A DNA stretch of 64,000 nucleotides from Arthrobacter terricola (lineage in GTDB: Bacteria; Actinomycetota; Actinomycetes; Actinomycetales; Micrococcaceae), in NCBI RefSeq assembly GCF_004354015.1, contig NZ_SMRU01000003.1, positions 124,001 to 188,000 on the forward strand. The letters run 5' to 3'. The notes below the pieces were generated by a model. It was not told where the DNA came from, ran no database searches, and was given only the letters and a program-made list of their open reading frames with translations. Below are positions 15,923-26,104 of this stretch, piece by piece. The translations under genes and the position numbers were made by a program. How positions within the stretch are numbered: position 1 is the first letter of the stretch; every line of letters starts with the position of its first letter.

Positions 15923-16932
15923 TGAGCAAGCTGACCTTCGCCCGCGCCATCAACGCCGGCCTGCGCAAAGCCCTCGACAGCGATCCCAAAGTAGTCCTCA
16001 TGGGTGAGGACATCGGCACGCTCGGTGGTGTCTTCCGCGTGACCGACGGACTGCAGAAGGACTTCGGCAAGCACCGCGTGGTAGACACCCCACTGGCCGA
16101 ATCGGGCATCCTCGGGACCGCCGTCGGGCTCGCATACCGTGGCTACCGTCCCGTATGCGAAATCCAGTTCGACGGGTTCATCTACCCGGCGTTCGACCAG
16201 ATTGTCAGCCAAGTGGCCAAGATGCACTACCGCACTCAAGGGCGCGTGAAGATGCCCATCACCATTCGCGTGCCGTTCGGCGGCGGCATCGGTTCTCCCG
16301 AGCACCACTCGGAGTCACCGGAAGCGTACTTCACCCACACTTCGGGGCTGCGCGTCATCAGCGTTTCCAACCCCCAGGATGCCTATACGCTGATCCAGCA
16401 GGCCATCGCTTCTGACGATCCCGTGCTGTATTTCGAACCCAAGCGCCGCTACCACGACAAGGGCGATGTCGATGAGGCCGCGGACCTGTCCACCGCATTG
16501 TCCATGGAGAAGGCCCGGGTGGTCACCCAGGGCAGCGATGTCACGCTGGTCACCTACGGTCCACTCGTGAAAACGGCAAGCGATGCCGCCCTGGCGGCCT
16601 CCGACGAGGGCATTTCGGTGGAAGTGATCGACCTCCGTTCGCTCGCGCCGATCGACTTCCCTGTGGTGGAAGCGTCCGTCCGCAAGACCGGCCGCCTGGT
16701 GATCACCCACGAAGCAGCCCAATCCGGAGGGCTCGGCGCCGAAATCGCAGCCAGCATCACCGAGCGTTGCTTCAACTACCTTGAATCCGCCCCGGTCCGG
16801 ATCACCGGGTTCGACATCCCGTACCCGTACTCAAAGCTTGAAATGCACCATTTACCGGACCTCGACAGGATCCTGGACGGCGTGGACCGCTCGCTGGGCC
16901 GCCGCAACTCGTTGAGCGGGCTGGAAGGATGA
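15922..16932 (+). CDS. bkdB: Branched-chain 2-oxoacid dehydrogenase E1 beta subunit
   Basis: 336 aa; ATG 15922 overlaps the last base of the E1 alpha stop, with GGAAGG upstream. Transketolase pyrimidine-binding domain (LMGEDIGTLGGVFRVT, TPLAESGILGTAVGLA, FDGFIYPAFDQIVSQ, EHHSESPEAYF) and a transketolase C domain (VEVIDLRSLAPID, THEAAQSGGLGAEIAA). All usual conserved stretches of the alpha2beta2 E1 are present. Confidence 0.95.
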   Translation: MSKLTFARAINAGLRKALDSDPKVVLMGEDIGTLGGVFRVTDGLQKDFGKHRVVDTPLAESGILGTAVGLAYRGYRPVCEIQFDGFIYPAFDQIVSQVAKMHYRTQGRVKMPITIRVPFGGGIGSPEHHSESPEAYFTHTSGLRVISVSNPQDAYTLIQQAIASDDPVLYFEPKRRYHDKGDVDEAADLSTALSMEKARVVTQGSDVTLVTYGPLVKTASDAALAASDEGISVEVIDLRSLAPIDFPVVEASVRKTGRLVITHEAAQSGGLGAEIAASITERCFNYLESAPVRITGFDIPYPYSKLEMHHLPDLDRILDGVDRSLGRRNSLSGLEG

Positions 16933-18314
16933 CGGCCACGATGATCAAGGAATTCAGGCTGCCGGACCTCGGCGAGGGGCTGACCGAGTCGGAAATCCTC
17001 AGTTGGAAAGTAGCCGTGGGGGACACCGTGGCCCTCAACCAGGTGATCGCGGAAGTCGAAACGGCCAAGGCTGTGGTTGAATTGCCTTCGCCCTTCGCCG
17101 GAACGGTCGCGGCCCTCCATGAAGAGGCTGGTGCCGTAGTGGAGGTCGGCAAGCCGATCGTCTCGTTCGAGGTCGACGACGTCGGCGCTGAGGGTTCAAC
17201 CGCTGCCGGTTCCGGTTCGGAAGCTTCCACCTCGAACGGCGCCGCCGCGGCTGTTCCTCCGGTGACCCCGGCCAAACGGGAGGCCAACCTCGTAGGCTAT
17301 GGCGCCGTCGTCGAAGAATCCGGGCACCCGGTGCGACGCCATCGCACCTTCGACTCGGTGCCCGAGCGGGAGGCTGTCCAAACACCTGTGCAGCAACCAG
17401 TCCAGCAGCCCGCGCCGCAAACCATCCAGGAACCGGAGCAGGAACGTCCGCGCTCGACTCCGCCAGTCCGTAAGCTGGCGCGGGACCTTGGGATCGATCT
17501 CCAGTTGGTCAAGGGCACCGGACCGGCAGGGCTTATCACCCGATCCGACGTCCAGGGCTTCGCCGCCGGATCGCACGAGCAAACGGAGGCGCGGGCTGCC
17601 GCGGTTCCCGGTGGGCGTGAGACCCGGACGCCGATCAAGGGTGTCCGGAAGTTCACTGCCGCGGCCATGGTGCAAAGCGCCTTCACGGCACCGCACGTGA
17701 CCGAATTCCTGACCGTCGACGTCACGCCAACCATGGAGCTTTTGGAACGGCTCAAGTCGAGCAAGGCATTCGCGGGCTACAAACTGACGCCGTTGACCAT
17801 CGCGGCCAAGGCGGTGTTGATTGCGCTGCGCCGGAACCCGACCCTCAACTCCCGTTGGGACGAGGCATCGCAGGAGATAGTGCAGTTCAACTACGTCAAC
17901 CTGGGAATCGCCGCGGCAACGCCACGAGGGCTGACCGTTCCAAACATCAAGGACGCGGACGGCATGACGCTCCTGGAGTTGTCGGCCGCCCTGTCCGAGC
18001 TCACGGATACGGCCCGATCCGGAAAGACCTCGCCGTCGGACCTGTCGGGCGGGACAATCTCCATCACGAACATCGGAATCTTCGGTATCGACGCCGGCAC
18101 CCCCATCCTGAATCCCGGGGAAGCCGCGATCATTGCCCTCGGTGCCGTTCGTAAGGCCCCTTGGGTACACAACGACGAACTCGCCGTGCGGCAAGTGATG
18201 TCGCTCAGCCTGTCCTTCGACCATAGGCTCGTGGACGGCGAGCAGGGTTCGAAGTTCCTGGCCGAACTGGGGGCTATCCTGGCTGACCCCGCGATGGTCA
18301 TCACGATGGTCTAG
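16929..18314 (+). CDS. bkdC: Dihydrolipoamide acyltransferase (E2) of the branched-chain dehydrogenase
   Basis: 461 aa, ATGA overlap with E1 beta. One lipoyl domain with K47 (VETAKAVVE), a Gln/Pro-rich linker at about 130-175, a peripheral-subunit-binding domain (VRKLARDLGIDLQLVKGTGP), a second linker, and the catalytic acyltransferase domain ending with the active-site motif SFDHRLVDG. Forms the core of the complex and transfers the acyl group to CoA. A single lipoyl domain is typical of BCKDH E2. Confidence 0.95.
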   Translation: MTATMIKEFRLPDLGEGLTESEILSWKVAVGDTVALNQVIAEVETAKAVVELPSPFAGTVAALHEEAGAVVEVGKPIVSFEVDDVGAEGSTAAGSGSEASTSNGAAAAVPPVTPAKREANLVGYGAVVEESGHPVRRHRTFDSVPEREAVQTPVQQPVQQPAPQTIQEPEQERPRSTPPVRKLARDLGIDLQLVKGTGPAGLITRSDVQGFAAGSHEQTEARAAAVPGGRETRTPIKGVRKFTAAAMVQSAFTAPHVTEFLTVDVTPTMELLERLKSSKAFAGYKLTPLTIAAKAVLIALRRNPTLNSRWDEASQEIVQFNYVNLGIAAATPRGLTVPNIKDADGMTLLELSAALSELTDTARSGKTSPSDLSGGTISITNIGIFGIDAGTPILNPGEAAIIALGAVRKAPWVHNDELAVRQVMSLSLSFDHRLVDGEQGSKFLAELGAILADPAMVITMV

Positions 18315-18322
18315 CCCCTTGG

Positions 18323-18979
18323 CTACTCCACCATCAGCGCAGCCAAGGCCATGCGCTCAAGGATGGGCCGGGCGCTCTTGGCTGCCATGCGGCGCCCATG
18401 GTGCCGCACGGAATGGGGAGTCGAGTTGATGAGGCCGAAAGCGGCGTGTGCCCGCACCCGCAGTTCGCTTGGATCCGTGTGGGGATGCACGTCGCCGAGC
18501 ACCTCGACCCAGAGCTCGACATAATTTCGCTGGAGGGCGCGGACTTCGGCCTGGTCGGCCTCGCCAAGGTTGCTGAAATCCCGGTCCTGGACGCGGATGA
18601 CGTCGGGGTTGCTCAGGGCGAAGTCGACGTGGAACTCCACCAACCCGCGAAGGGCCGCTTCTGCTTCCGGCGCATCGGACACCACGCCGCGTCCGCCGTC
18701 GAGCAGGTTGCGGCTCACGCTCAGCAGGAGCTCGGCGAGCACCGCCTGTTTCCCGGGAAAATGCCGGTACACCGCAGGCCCACTGACTCCCGCGGCGGCG
18801 CCCAGGTCCTCCAGCGAGACGCGGTTGAAGCCATCGGCCGCGAAGAGGCCGGCGGCGGCAGCCAGAAGTGCCTTTCGCCGTGTCTCCTTGGCCTGGCTGC
18901 GCTGGGTCTGGACGTGATTGTCCTGCTTGGTGCCATCCTTGGCGGGGGTGTCCTTTGGGCTCCGCTGGAACGTGACCAC
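18323..18979 (-). CDS. TetR-family repressor of the leucine/branched acyl-CoA operon
   Basis: 218 aa from GTG 18979, chosen for the very strong AAGGAGGAA 2 nt upstream. N-terminal helix-turn-helix (LFAADGFNRVSLEDLGAAAGVSGPAVYRHFPGKQAVL) and a ligand domain with SVRHHGRRMAAKSARPILERMALAAL. Divergent from the acyl-CoA carboxylase operon in the same position as BkaR (Rv2506) in mycobacteria, a repressor of branched-chain keto-acid genes. Two matching palindromes in the intergenic region are probable operators. Confidence 0.88.
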   Translation of the reverse strand: MVTFQRSPKDTPAKDGTKQDNHVQTQRSQAKETRRKALLAAAAGLFAADGFNRVSLEDLGAAAGVSGPAVYRHFPGKQAVLAELLLSVSRNLLDGGRGVVSDAPEAEAALRGLVEFHVDFALSNPDVIRVQDRDFSNLGEADQAEVRALQRNYVELWVEVLGDVHPHTDPSELRVRAHAAFGLINSTPHSVRHHGRRMAAKSARPILERMALAALMVE

Positions 18980-19050
18980 GATTCCTCCTTGTTGCACGCG
19001 ATCCGCTGTGAGCTCAAGGCCGGGGCGCCGCCGGGGATGCGCCAAGGTGA

Positions 19051-19105
19051 TGGACAACACAGTTAACAGAGACTAACCTAAATTCCAGTTACGCGGTACT
19101 AACTG
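19051..19105 (+). promoter_or_regulatory. Operon promoter with two tandem TetR operators
   Basis: -35 TGGACA (19051-19056), 17-bp spacer, -10 TAACCT (19074-19079). Operator 1: CAGTTA-N8-TAACCT (19060-19079), covering spacer and -10. Operator 2: CAGTTA-N8-TAACTG (19086-19105), a perfect palindrome at the expected transcription start. The centres are 26 bp apart. Confidence 0.65.
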
Positions 19106-19137
19106 AGATGGCCGTTGGCCGGGATGGAACGCAGTCG

Positions 19138-20745
19138 ATGGAGACACTTGCCAGCCAGCTGGATACCGGCAGCGAGCAATTCGCCGCCAACGCCGAGGCG
19201 CAGCTGTCCCTCGTGGGCGAACTGAAGAAGCGCCTCGCCGTGGCTGCCCTTGGCGGTCCGGAGAAGTCCCGCGAGCGCCATATGTCGAGGGGCAAGTTGT
19301 TGCCGCGGGAGCGCATCGACTACCTGCTGGACGATGGGAGTCCGTTCCTGGAGATCGCGCCCTTGGCGGCCAACGGCATGTACAACGACGATTCGCCCGG
19401 CGCCGGAATCATCACGGGGATTGGACTCGTCCACGGCCGCCAAGTGATGGTGGTCTCAAACGACGCCACGGTCAAGGGCGGGACCTACTACCCGATGACG
19501 GTCAAAAAGCACCTCCGGGCCCAGGAAATAGCACTTGAGAACCGGCTGCCGTGCATCTACCTCGTGGATTCCGGGGGAGCGTTCCTGCCCAGGCAGGACG
19601 AGGTTTTCCCTGACAAGGAGCACTTCGGCCGGATCTTCTTCAACCAGGCGAAGATGTCCGCCGCGAAGATCCCGCAGATCGCCTCGGTCATGGGCTCCTG
19701 CACCGCCGGCGGCGCCTATGTTCCGGCGATGAGCGACGAAACGGTGATCGTCCGCAACCAGGGCACGATCTTCCTTGGCGGCCCGCCCCTCGTGAAAGCC
19801 GCGATCGGCGAAATCGTCACGGCGGAAGAACTTGGTGGCGGGGACGTGCACTCGCGAATCTCGGGCGTCACGGACCACCTCGCGGAAAATGACGAGCACG
19901 CCTTGCAGATTGTCCGTGACATTGTCTCCACGCTGCCCCTGCCGGCCGCGCCCGCCTGGGAGGTGGACGCCGTCGTCGATCCCGTTGCGGATCCGGAGGA
20001 AATCTACGGCGCCGTTCCTACGGACGTGAATGCCCAATACGACGTCCGGGAAGTCATTGCCCGCCTCGTTGACGCCTCGAGGTTCCATGAGTTCAAGAAG
20101 AACTACGGCACCACCCTGGTCACTGGATTCGCGAAGCTGCACGGCCATCCGGTGGGAATCGTGGCCAACAACGGCGTGCTTTTCAGCGAGTCCTCGCTCA
20201 AGGGCGCCCACTTCATCGAATTGTGCGACCAGCGGTGCATCCCCTTGATTTTCCTGCAGAACCTCTCCGGCTTCATGGTGGGCAAGGACTATGAGCAGGG
20301 CGGGATCGCGAAGAACGGTGCCAAGATGGTCACCGCCGTCGCCACGGCGCGCGTGCCGAAGCTGACCGTGGTGATCGGTGGTTCCTTCGGTGCCGGAAAC
20401 TATTCGATGTGCGGCCGTGCCTATTCGCCGCGGTTCCTGTGGATGTGGCCGGCCTCGCGGATTTCGGTCATGGGCGGAAACCAGGCCTCAAGCGTGCTGG
20501 CCACAGTCAAGCGGGACCAGTACGAAGCCCGCGGCGAGGAATGGTCGGCCGAGGATGAAGAAGCTTTCAAGGCCCCCATCAAGCAGCAATATGAGGACCA
20601 GGGCAGTCCCTATTACTCCACGGCGCGGCTCTGGGACGACGGCATCATCGACCCCGCGGACACGAGGCGCGTCCTGGGGATGGCCCTTGATACCGTCTCC
20701 CGCCAACCCCTGCCGGATACGTCCTTCGGCCTTTTTCGGATGTGA
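19138..20745 (+). CDS. accD1: Acyl-CoA carboxylase beta subunit (methylcrotonyl-CoA type)
   Basis: Carboxyltransferase half of a biotin-dependent acyl-CoA carboxylase, 535 aa from ATG 19138 (METLASQL..., the usual start; GGGATGG about 9 nt upstream). ATG 19108 would add 10 residues. The N- and C-terminal crotonase-like halves hold two acyl/biotin oxyanion loops ([12 protein letters not shown] and [15 protein letters not shown]). The [10 protein letters not shown] stretch with an AYxP-F-WPxxRxxVMGG region is typical of 3-methylcrotonyl-CoA carboxylase and geranyl-CoA carboxylase rather than propionyl-CoA carboxylase. First gene of the operon. Confidence 0.92.
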   Translation: METLASQLDTGSEQFAANAEAQLSLVGELKKRLAVAALGGPEKSRERHMSRGKLLPRERIDYLLDDGSPFLEIAPLAANGMYNDDSPGAGIITGIGLVHGRQVMVVSNDATVKGGTYYPMTVKKHLRAQEIALENRLPCIYLVDSGGAFLPRQDEVFPDKEHFGRIFFNQAKMSAAKIPQIASVMGSCTAGGAYVPAMSDETVIVRNQGTIFLGGPPLVKAAIGEIVTAEELGGGDVHSRISGVTDHLAENDEHALQIVRDIVSTLPLPAAPAWEVDAVVDPVADPEEIYGAVPTDVNAQYDVREVIARLVDASRFHEFKKNYGTTLVTGFAKLHGHPVGIVANNGVLFSESSLKGAHFIELCDQRCIPLIFLQNLSGFMVGKDYEQGGIAKNGAKMVTAVATARVPKLTVVIGGSFGAGNYSMCGRAYSPRFLWMWPASRISVMGGNQASSVLATVKRDQYEARGEEWSAEDEEAFKAPIKQQYEDQGSPYYSTARLWDDGIIDPADTRRVLGMALDTVSRQPLPDTSFGLFRM

Positions 20746-20748
20746 GCC

Positions 20749-22860
20749 ATGACCACTAAACCATTCGAAACTGTCCTTGTAGCCAACCGCGGAGAGATCG
20801 CCTGCCGTGTGATCCGCACGCTCAAAGCCATGGGCATTCGGTCCGTCGCGGTCTATTCAGACGCCGACGCCGGAGCCCGCCACGTGCGCGAAGCCGATAC
20901 GGCCGTCCGGATCGGCACCGCCGCCGCTGCGGACAGCTACCTGCGCATCGATTCCATCATCGAAGCCTGCCTGCAGAGCGGCGCCCAAGCCGTCCACCCG
21001 GGCTACGGGTTCCTCGCGGAGAACGTCGAGTTCGCGAAAGCCCTGGACGCCGCGGGCATTGCGTTCGTCGGCCCGGGCATCGAGGCGATCGACATCATGG
21101 GCGACAAAATCCGGTCCAAAAACCACGTCATGTCCTACGGCGTCCCCTGCGTTCCCGGCATTGCCGAGCCCGGCCTCAGCGACCAGGAACTCATCGAGGC
21201 GGCGCCCGGCGTCGGATTCCCCCTGCTCATCAAGCCCTCGGCCGGCGGCGGTGGCAAAGGCATGCACGTCGTAGAGCGGCCCGAAGACATGGCAGCCACG
21301 CTGGCAACCGCGCGCCGCGTCGCCGCCGGTGCCTTCGGCGACGACACGCTCTTCCTGGAGCGGCTTGTCCCTGCACCCCGGCATATCGAAGTCCAGGTAC
21401 TCGCGGACAACCATGGCAACGTCATCCACCTCGGCGAGCGCGAATGCTCGTTGCAGCGCCGGCACCAGAAGGTGATCGAGGAAGCGCCGTCCCCGTTGCT
21501 GGAGTCCCAGCCGGACGGGAAGGAACTCCGCGCGCGCATCGGCGAAGCAGCGTGCGATGCAGCCCGGTCGGTCGCGTACAGCGGAGCAGGCACGGTCGAA
21601 TTCCTTGTGTCGGACCAGGATCCGGAGCACTTCTTCTTTATGGAAATGAACACCCGCCTCCAGGTCGAGCACCCCGTCACGGAAATGGTCACCGGGATCG
21701 ACCTCGTCGAATGGCAGGTGCGAATCGCCGCCGGTGAGGTCCTCGCCGTGGCGCAGTCCGACGTCGTACTTGACGGTCACGCGGTGGAAGCGCGTGTCTA
21801 CGCGGAGGTTCCTGAACGCGGCTTCCTGCCGTCCATTGGCGAGGTCGTGGCGCTCCGTGAGCGGTCCGGCGACGATCCCCATGTCCGGATCGATTCCGGC
21901 ATGCTCCGGGGAGTGACCGTCACGGGGGACTACGACCCCATGCTCGCCAAGGTCATCGCGTGGGGACCGGACCGCAAGTCGGCCTTGGACACGCTGGACC
22001 ACGCCCTGGCGGACTACTCGTTGCTTGGGGTGCAGACGAACGTCGAGTACCTTCGGCTCCTGATCAACGACGACGACGTCCGCGCCGGCCGCCTCGATAC
22101 CGGGCTCATCGGGCGCAAGCTCGAAGGGATGCAGTTCCGCCACGCGGCGGACGCGGAAATCGTCGCCGCGGCACTGCTTGCCCGCGATGCTGCGGCGCCT
22201 GTTGAAGCCAACTCGCCATGGAACGCTGCCGATGGTTGGCGAGTTGGCGCACCTGCCCCGTGGCGGGTGACCATCGGCCTTCCCGACGGCGGCCTGGCCA
22301 CCGTCTCACTGACCGGGCACGGACCGGACGCCACCGCGCGCGTCGATTCCGGCGTCGAACACCCTGCCGCGCTACGTCCCGGGACGCCGGGCACTGGGGA
22401 CGCCGTGTTGGTGCTCGACGGCGTCGAGCACCTTTTCGAACTCGGCTTGCCTCCCGCAAGTGGTACCGCGGGTGCCAGCCTTCCGCGCGAAATCTGGCTC
22501 GGCAGCGGCGGCTGGTCCTGCCGGCTGGAGATCCTGGACCGCGAGGCCCGCCTGCAACGAGTCCTCGCGGGGATTCAGCGCGAAGAGGGAGCGGCGGACC
22601 CCGAAGTCCGGTCTCCCATGCCCGGAACCGTGGTCTCCGTCCCAGTGAACAACGGAGACCACGTGGAGACCGGGCAGGTCCTCGTCGTAGTCGAGGCGAT
22701 GAAGATGGAGCACCAACTCGTGGCCTCTGTGTCCGGCACAGTCCACCTCAGCAGCAAACCCGGGGACCTCGTCAAAGCCGACCAGGTCCTCGCCACCATC
22801 CACGTAGCGGCCGAATCCTCCAGTCCGGCAGCAGAAGAACAGCAAGACAAGGAAGCCTAA
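20749..22860 (+). CDS. accA1: Acyl-CoA carboxylase alpha subunit: biotin carboxylase and carrier (methylcrotonyl-CoA type)
   Basis: 703 aa. Biotin carboxylase domain at about residues 1-450 (NRGEIACRVIRTLK, GYGFLAEN, PSAGGGGKGMHV, EMNTRLQVEHPVTE). A middle BT-like domain follows, then a C-terminal carrier domain with biotinylated K652 in EAMKMEH. Carboxylates its carrier biotin with ATP and bicarbonate for transfer by the upstream beta subunit. 3 bp after accD1. Confidence 0.95.
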   Translation: MTTKPFETVLVANRGEIACRVIRTLKAMGIRSVAVYSDADAGARHVREADTAVRIGTAAAADSYLRIDSIIEACLQSGAQAVHPGYGFLAENVEFAKALDAAGIAFVGPGIEAIDIMGDKIRSKNHVMSYGVPCVPGIAEPGLSDQELIEAAPGVGFPLLIKPSAGGGGKGMHVVERPEDMAATLATARRVAAGAFGDDTLFLERLVPAPRHIEVQVLADNHGNVIHLGERECSLQRRHQKVIEEAPSPLLESQPDGKELRARIGEAACDAARSVAYSGAGTVEFLVSDQDPEHFFFMEMNTRLQVEHPVTEMVTGIDLVEWQVRIAAGEVLAVAQSDVVLDGHAVEARVYAEVPERGFLPSIGEVVALRERSGDDPHVRIDSGMLRGVTVTGDYDPMLAKVIAWGPDRKSALDTLDHALADYSLLGVQTNVEYLRLLINDDDVRAGRLDTGLIGRKLEGMQFRHAADAEIVAAALLARDAAAPVEANSPWNAADGWRVGAPAPWRVTIGLPDGGLATVSLTGHGPDATARVDSGVEHPAALRPGTPGTGDAVLVLDGVEHLFELGLPPASGTAGASLPREIWLGSGGWSCRLEILDREARLQRVLAGIQREEGAADPEVRSPMPGTVVSVPVNNGDHVETGQVLVVVEAMKMEHQLVASVSGTVHLSSKPGDLVKADQVLATIHVAAESSSPAAEEQQDKEA

Positions 22861-22862
22861 CC

Positions 22863-24017
22863 ATGGAACTCAACGAGGAATACCAGGACCTGAGCGACTC
22901 CGTCCGGGAATTCGCCGACGAGGTGGTGGCCCCTGTGTCCACCAAGCACGACGAAGAACACAGTTTCCCGTACGAGATCATTAAGCAGATGGGGGAGATG
23001 GGCCTCTTCGGCTTGCCCTTCCCCGAAGAGTATGGCGGCATGGGCGGCGACTACTTTGCGCTCGCATTGGCCCTCGAGCAGCTCGGCCGGGTGGACCAGT
23101 CCGTCGCCATCACCCTCGAAGCCGGCGTCTCCCTGGGAGCCATGCCGGTGTATCGCTTCGGTACGCAGGAACAGAAAGAGCGCTGGCTGCCGCAATTGAC
23201 CTCGGGCGCCGCGCTCGCGGGGTTCGGGCTGACGGAACCGGAGGCGGGCTCGGACGCGGGCGGCACCAAGACGAATGCGCATCTTGAGGAGGGCCACTGG
23301 GTCATCAACGGCAACAAGGAGTTCATCACCAACTCCGGAACCAACATCACCCGACTGGTCACGGTCACTGCCGTCACGGGACAGGGGACACGCGAGGACG
23401 GGAGCCTCAGGAAGGAAATCTCCACCATCCTGGTTCCCACCGACACGCCCGGGTTCACCGCGGAAAAGGCGTACAACAAGGTCGGCTGGAATGCCTCGGA
23501 CACGCATCCGCTCACGTTGAAGAACGTCCGCGTTCCGCAGGAAAACCTCCTCGGCGTCCGGGGCCGCGGTTACGCCAACTTCCTGTCGATCCTGGACGAA
23601 GGCCGCATCGCGATCGCGGCGCTCGCAACGGGCGCTGCCCAAGGATGCGTCGATTTGTCCGTGAAATACGCCAAGGAACGCATGGCATTCGGCCAGAACA
23701 TCGGCAAGTACCAAGCGGTCCAGTTCAAGATCGCCCGCATGCAGGCCCGGGCCCATACCGCCCGCCTCGCATACTACGACGCCGCGTCACGGATGCTCGC
23801 GGGGAAGCCATTCAAGACCGAAGCGGCCATCGCTAAGATGGTCGCAGGCGAGGCAGCCATGGACAACGCGCGGGACGCCACCCAGGTGTTCGGCGGCTAT
23901 GGCTTCATCAACGAATTCACGGTGGCACGGCATTACCGCGACTCCAAGATCCTGGAAGTCGGGGAGGGAACCACCGAGGTCCAGTTGATGCTCATCGCCC
24001 GCGAGCTGGGCCTTTAA
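22863..24017 (+). CDS. fadE19: Acyl-CoA dehydrogenase (FadE19-like)
   Basis: FAD flavoenzyme, 384 aa from ATG 22863, two bases after the preceding stop. Signatures: GFGLTEPEAGSDAGGTKT (FAD/substrate loop), INGNKEFITNSG, FGQNIGKYQAVQFKIARM, and the C-terminal QVFGGYGFINEF. The probable catalytic base is E368 in GEGTTE, the SCAD/MCAD position. The isovaleryl-CoA dehydrogenase loop (here LDEGRIAIA) does not align cleanly with the LDLER of authentic IVDs. In context it should oxidise isovaleryl-CoA or another branched acyl-CoA. Confidence 0.93.
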   Translation: MELNEEYQDLSDSVREFADEVVAPVSTKHDEEHSFPYEIIKQMGEMGLFGLPFPEEYGGMGGDYFALALALEQLGRVDQSVAITLEAGVSLGAMPVYRFGTQEQKERWLPQLTSGAALAGFGLTEPEAGSDAGGTKTNAHLEEGHWVINGNKEFITNSGTNITRLVTVTAVTGQGTREDGSLRKEISTILVPTDTPGFTAEKAYNKVGWNASDTHPLTLKNVRVPQENLLGVRGRGYANFLSILDEGRIAIAALATGAAQGCVDLSVKYAKERMAFGQNIGKYQAVQFKIARMQARAHTARLAYYDAASRMLAGKPFKTEAAIAKMVAGEAAMDNARDATQVFGGYGFINEFTVARHYRDSKILEVGEGTTEVQLMLIARELGL

Positions 24018-24037
24018 CCGCTAGGGAAAGGTGAACG

Positions 24038-24829
24038 ATGATCGACAAAGTTGTTGCCAGCGCCGCGGAAGCGGTGAAAGACATCCACGACGGCGCCTCG
24101 CTCGCCGTCGGGGGCTTCGGCCTTTGCGGAATCCCGGTGGCCCTCATCGACGCCCTGCACGCCCAGGGGACCTCCGGATTGGAAACCATCAGCAACAACT
24201 GCGGCGTGGACGACTGGGGATTGGGCATCCTGCTCAAGGACGGACGGATCAGCCGGACCATCAGCTCCTATGTCGGCGAGAACAAGGAGTTCGCCCGCCA
24301 GTTCCTCGCCGGCGAGCTTGAAGTTGTCCTCACTCCGCAAGGGACCCTCGCTGAGAAACTCCGCGCCGGGGGCGCCGGGATTCCGGCGTTCTACACGAAA
24401 GCCGGAGTGGGCACCCAGGTTTCCGAGGGCGGACTTCCGCAAAAGTACGACGCCGACGGTACGGTCGCGATCGCGTCCTCACCCAAGGAGGTCCGCACCT
24501 TCAATGGCGGAGACTACGTGCTGGAAGAGTCGCTGACGCCCGACTTCGGGCTCGTCCATGCGTGGAAGGGCGACCGCCACGGGAACCTCGTCTTCCATGC
24601 GACGGCCATGAACTTCAACCCGTTGTGCGCCATGGCCGCCCGGGTCACCATCGCCGAGGTGGAAGAGCTCGTGGAACCCGGCGAGCTGGACCCGCAAAAC
24701 ATCCACACCCCGGGAATCTTCGTCCACCGGGTGGTGCTCGCTCCGGACACCGAGAAACGCATCGAAAAACGGACCGTGGCGCTGACCCCGGCGTCAGGAG
24801 CGGAACCCGGCGGGAAGGCAGGAGCGTAG
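24038..24829 (+). CDS. scoA: 3-oxoacid CoA-transferase subunit A
   Basis: 263 aa, with AAAGG before the ATG. CoA-transferase family I alpha fold: [13 protein letters not shown] glycine loop near residue 23, [30 protein letters not shown]. Works with the next gene to move CoA between succinyl-CoA (or acetyl-CoA) and acetoacetate, the ketone-body end product of leucine breakdown. C-terminus about 25 residues longer than short bacterial homologues. Confidence 0.94.
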   Translation: MIDKVVASAAEAVKDIHDGASLAVGGFGLCGIPVALIDALHAQGTSGLETISNNCGVDDWGLGILLKDGRISRTISSYVGENKEFARQFLAGELEVVLTPQGTLAEKLRAGGAGIPAFYTKAGVGTQVSEGGLPQKYDADGTVAIASSPKEVRTFNGGDYVLEESLTPDFGLVHAWKGDRHGNLVFHATAMNFNPLCAMAARVTIAEVEELVEPGELDPQNIHTPGIFVHRVVLAPDTEKRIEKRTVALTPASGAEPGGKAGA

Positions 24830-24831
24830 AC

Positions 24832-25584
24832 ATGGAAACCAACACGACCCAGGATGTGCCGCCCCGCCCGGAAGCGGTCCGGCACGAGTACCGCCGCTCC
24901 GACGTCGAACACCACGAAGGCAAAGGCTGGACGCGGAACGAACTGGCCGCCCGAGTTGCCCGCGAGCTCAGCAACGGACAATACGTCAACCTCGGGATCG
25001 GCATGCCCACCCTGATTCCCAACTACATCCCCGACGGCGTCGAGGTGATCCTGCATTCCGAAAACGGGATCCTCGGCGTCGGGCCTTACCCGGCCGACGA
25101 CGCCGTGGATCCGGACCTCATCAATGCGGGCAAGGAAACCGTGACCGTCAATGCGGGCGCGGCGTTCTTCGATTCGGCAACCTCGTTCGGCATGATCCGG
25201 GGCGGCCATGTGGACGTTGCCGTGTTGGGTGCCATGGAAGTCGCCGCCAACGGAGACCTGGCCAACTGGATGATTCCCGGAAAGATGGTCAAGGGCATGG
25301 GCGGCGCCATGGACCTTGTGTTCGGCGCCAAGCGGGTCATTGTGATGATGGAGCACGTGGACCGCAACGGCAAGCCCAAGATCGTCAAGGAATGCTCGCT
25401 GCCGGTCACCGGGAAAGGCTGCGTTGACCGGATCATCACGGATCTCGCGGTGATCGACGTCGTGTCCGACGGCGGGGAATCGCGGTTGGTCCTGCGCGAA
25501 CTGGCGCCGAACGTCTCTGCCGAGGACGTCGCCGCCGCCACCGGCGTCGAGCTTTTCGAGGAAGACCAGGAACTCACGGTATGA
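24832..25584 (+). CDS. scoB: 3-oxoacid CoA-transferase subunit B
   Basis: 250 aa from ATG 24832, two bases after the A-subunit stop. Catalytic glutamate E77 in [19 protein letters not shown] and [23 protein letters not shown] are conserved. The first 30 residues are an extra polar stretch not needed by the fold. In M. tuberculosis the equivalent scoA/scoB (Rv2504c-Rv2503c) sit in the same locus. Confidence 0.94.
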   Translation: METNTTQDVPPRPEAVRHEYRRSDVEHHEGKGWTRNELAARVARELSNGQYVNLGIGMPTLIPNYIPDGVEVILHSENGILGVGPYPADDAVDPDLINAGKETVTVNAGAAFFDSATSFGMIRGGHVDVAVLGAMEVAANGDLANWMIPGKMVKGMGGAMDLVFGAKRVIVMMEHVDRNGKPKIVKECSLPVTGKGCVDRIITDLAVIDVVSDGGESRLVLRELAPNVSAEDVAAATGVELFEEDQELTV

Positions 25585-26087
25585 CAGCGGACCCCGGCGT
25601 CCCGGAGAAACGCGTTATTGAACAGCGCGGGCTGTATTTCGATGAGCTTGAAGAAGGCGTGGTCTACGCGCACCGTCCTGGCCGTACTGTCACCGAGGCG
25701 GATAACGTCCTGTTCACCACGCTCACCATGAACACGCAGGCGCTCCATCTGGACGCCGCCTGGAGTTCCAAGCAGCCCTTCGGGCAACGGCTCATGAACT
25801 CCATGTTCACCTTGTCCACAATGGTGGGGCAGTCCGTGAACCAATTGACGCAAGGCACCATCATTGCCCAACTCGGCCTCACGGACGTCACGTTTCCGCA
25901 TCCGCTTTACCACGGCGACACCCTCTACACGGAAACCGTCATCACCTCGAAGCGGCTTTCGTCGTCGCGGCCCGGGCAGGGAATCGTGACCATGCAACAC
26001 ACGGGCCGCAACCAGGCCGGAACCGTGGTGGCCCTCGCCACGAGGACGTGCCTCATGTGGACCCAGACCGCGCATCTGGAGGCGTAA
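25581..26087 (+). CDS. MaoC-family enoyl-CoA hydratase
   Basis: 168 aa, ATGA overlap with scoB. Hot-dog-fold MaoC protein: [34 protein letters not shown]...HLDA near the N-terminus and an [15 protein letters not shown] loop. This subgroup (Rv2499c, mesaconyl/itaconyl-type hydratases) hydrates methyl-branched enoyl-CoAs. In this operon it most likely hydrates 3-methylglutaconyl-CoA to the HMG-CoA that the next gene cleaves; that step is inference from context. Confidence 0.88.
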   Translation: MTADPGVPEKRVIEQRGLYFDELEEGVVYAHRPGRTVTEADNVLFTTLTMNTQALHLDAAWSSKQPFGQRLMNSMFTLSTMVGQSVNQLTQGTIIAQLGLTDVTFPHPLYHGDTLYTETVITSKRLSSSRPGQGIVTMQHTGRNQAGTVVALATRTCLMWTQTAHLEA

Positions 26088-26104
26088 CAGGGGACAATCA
26101 ATAC

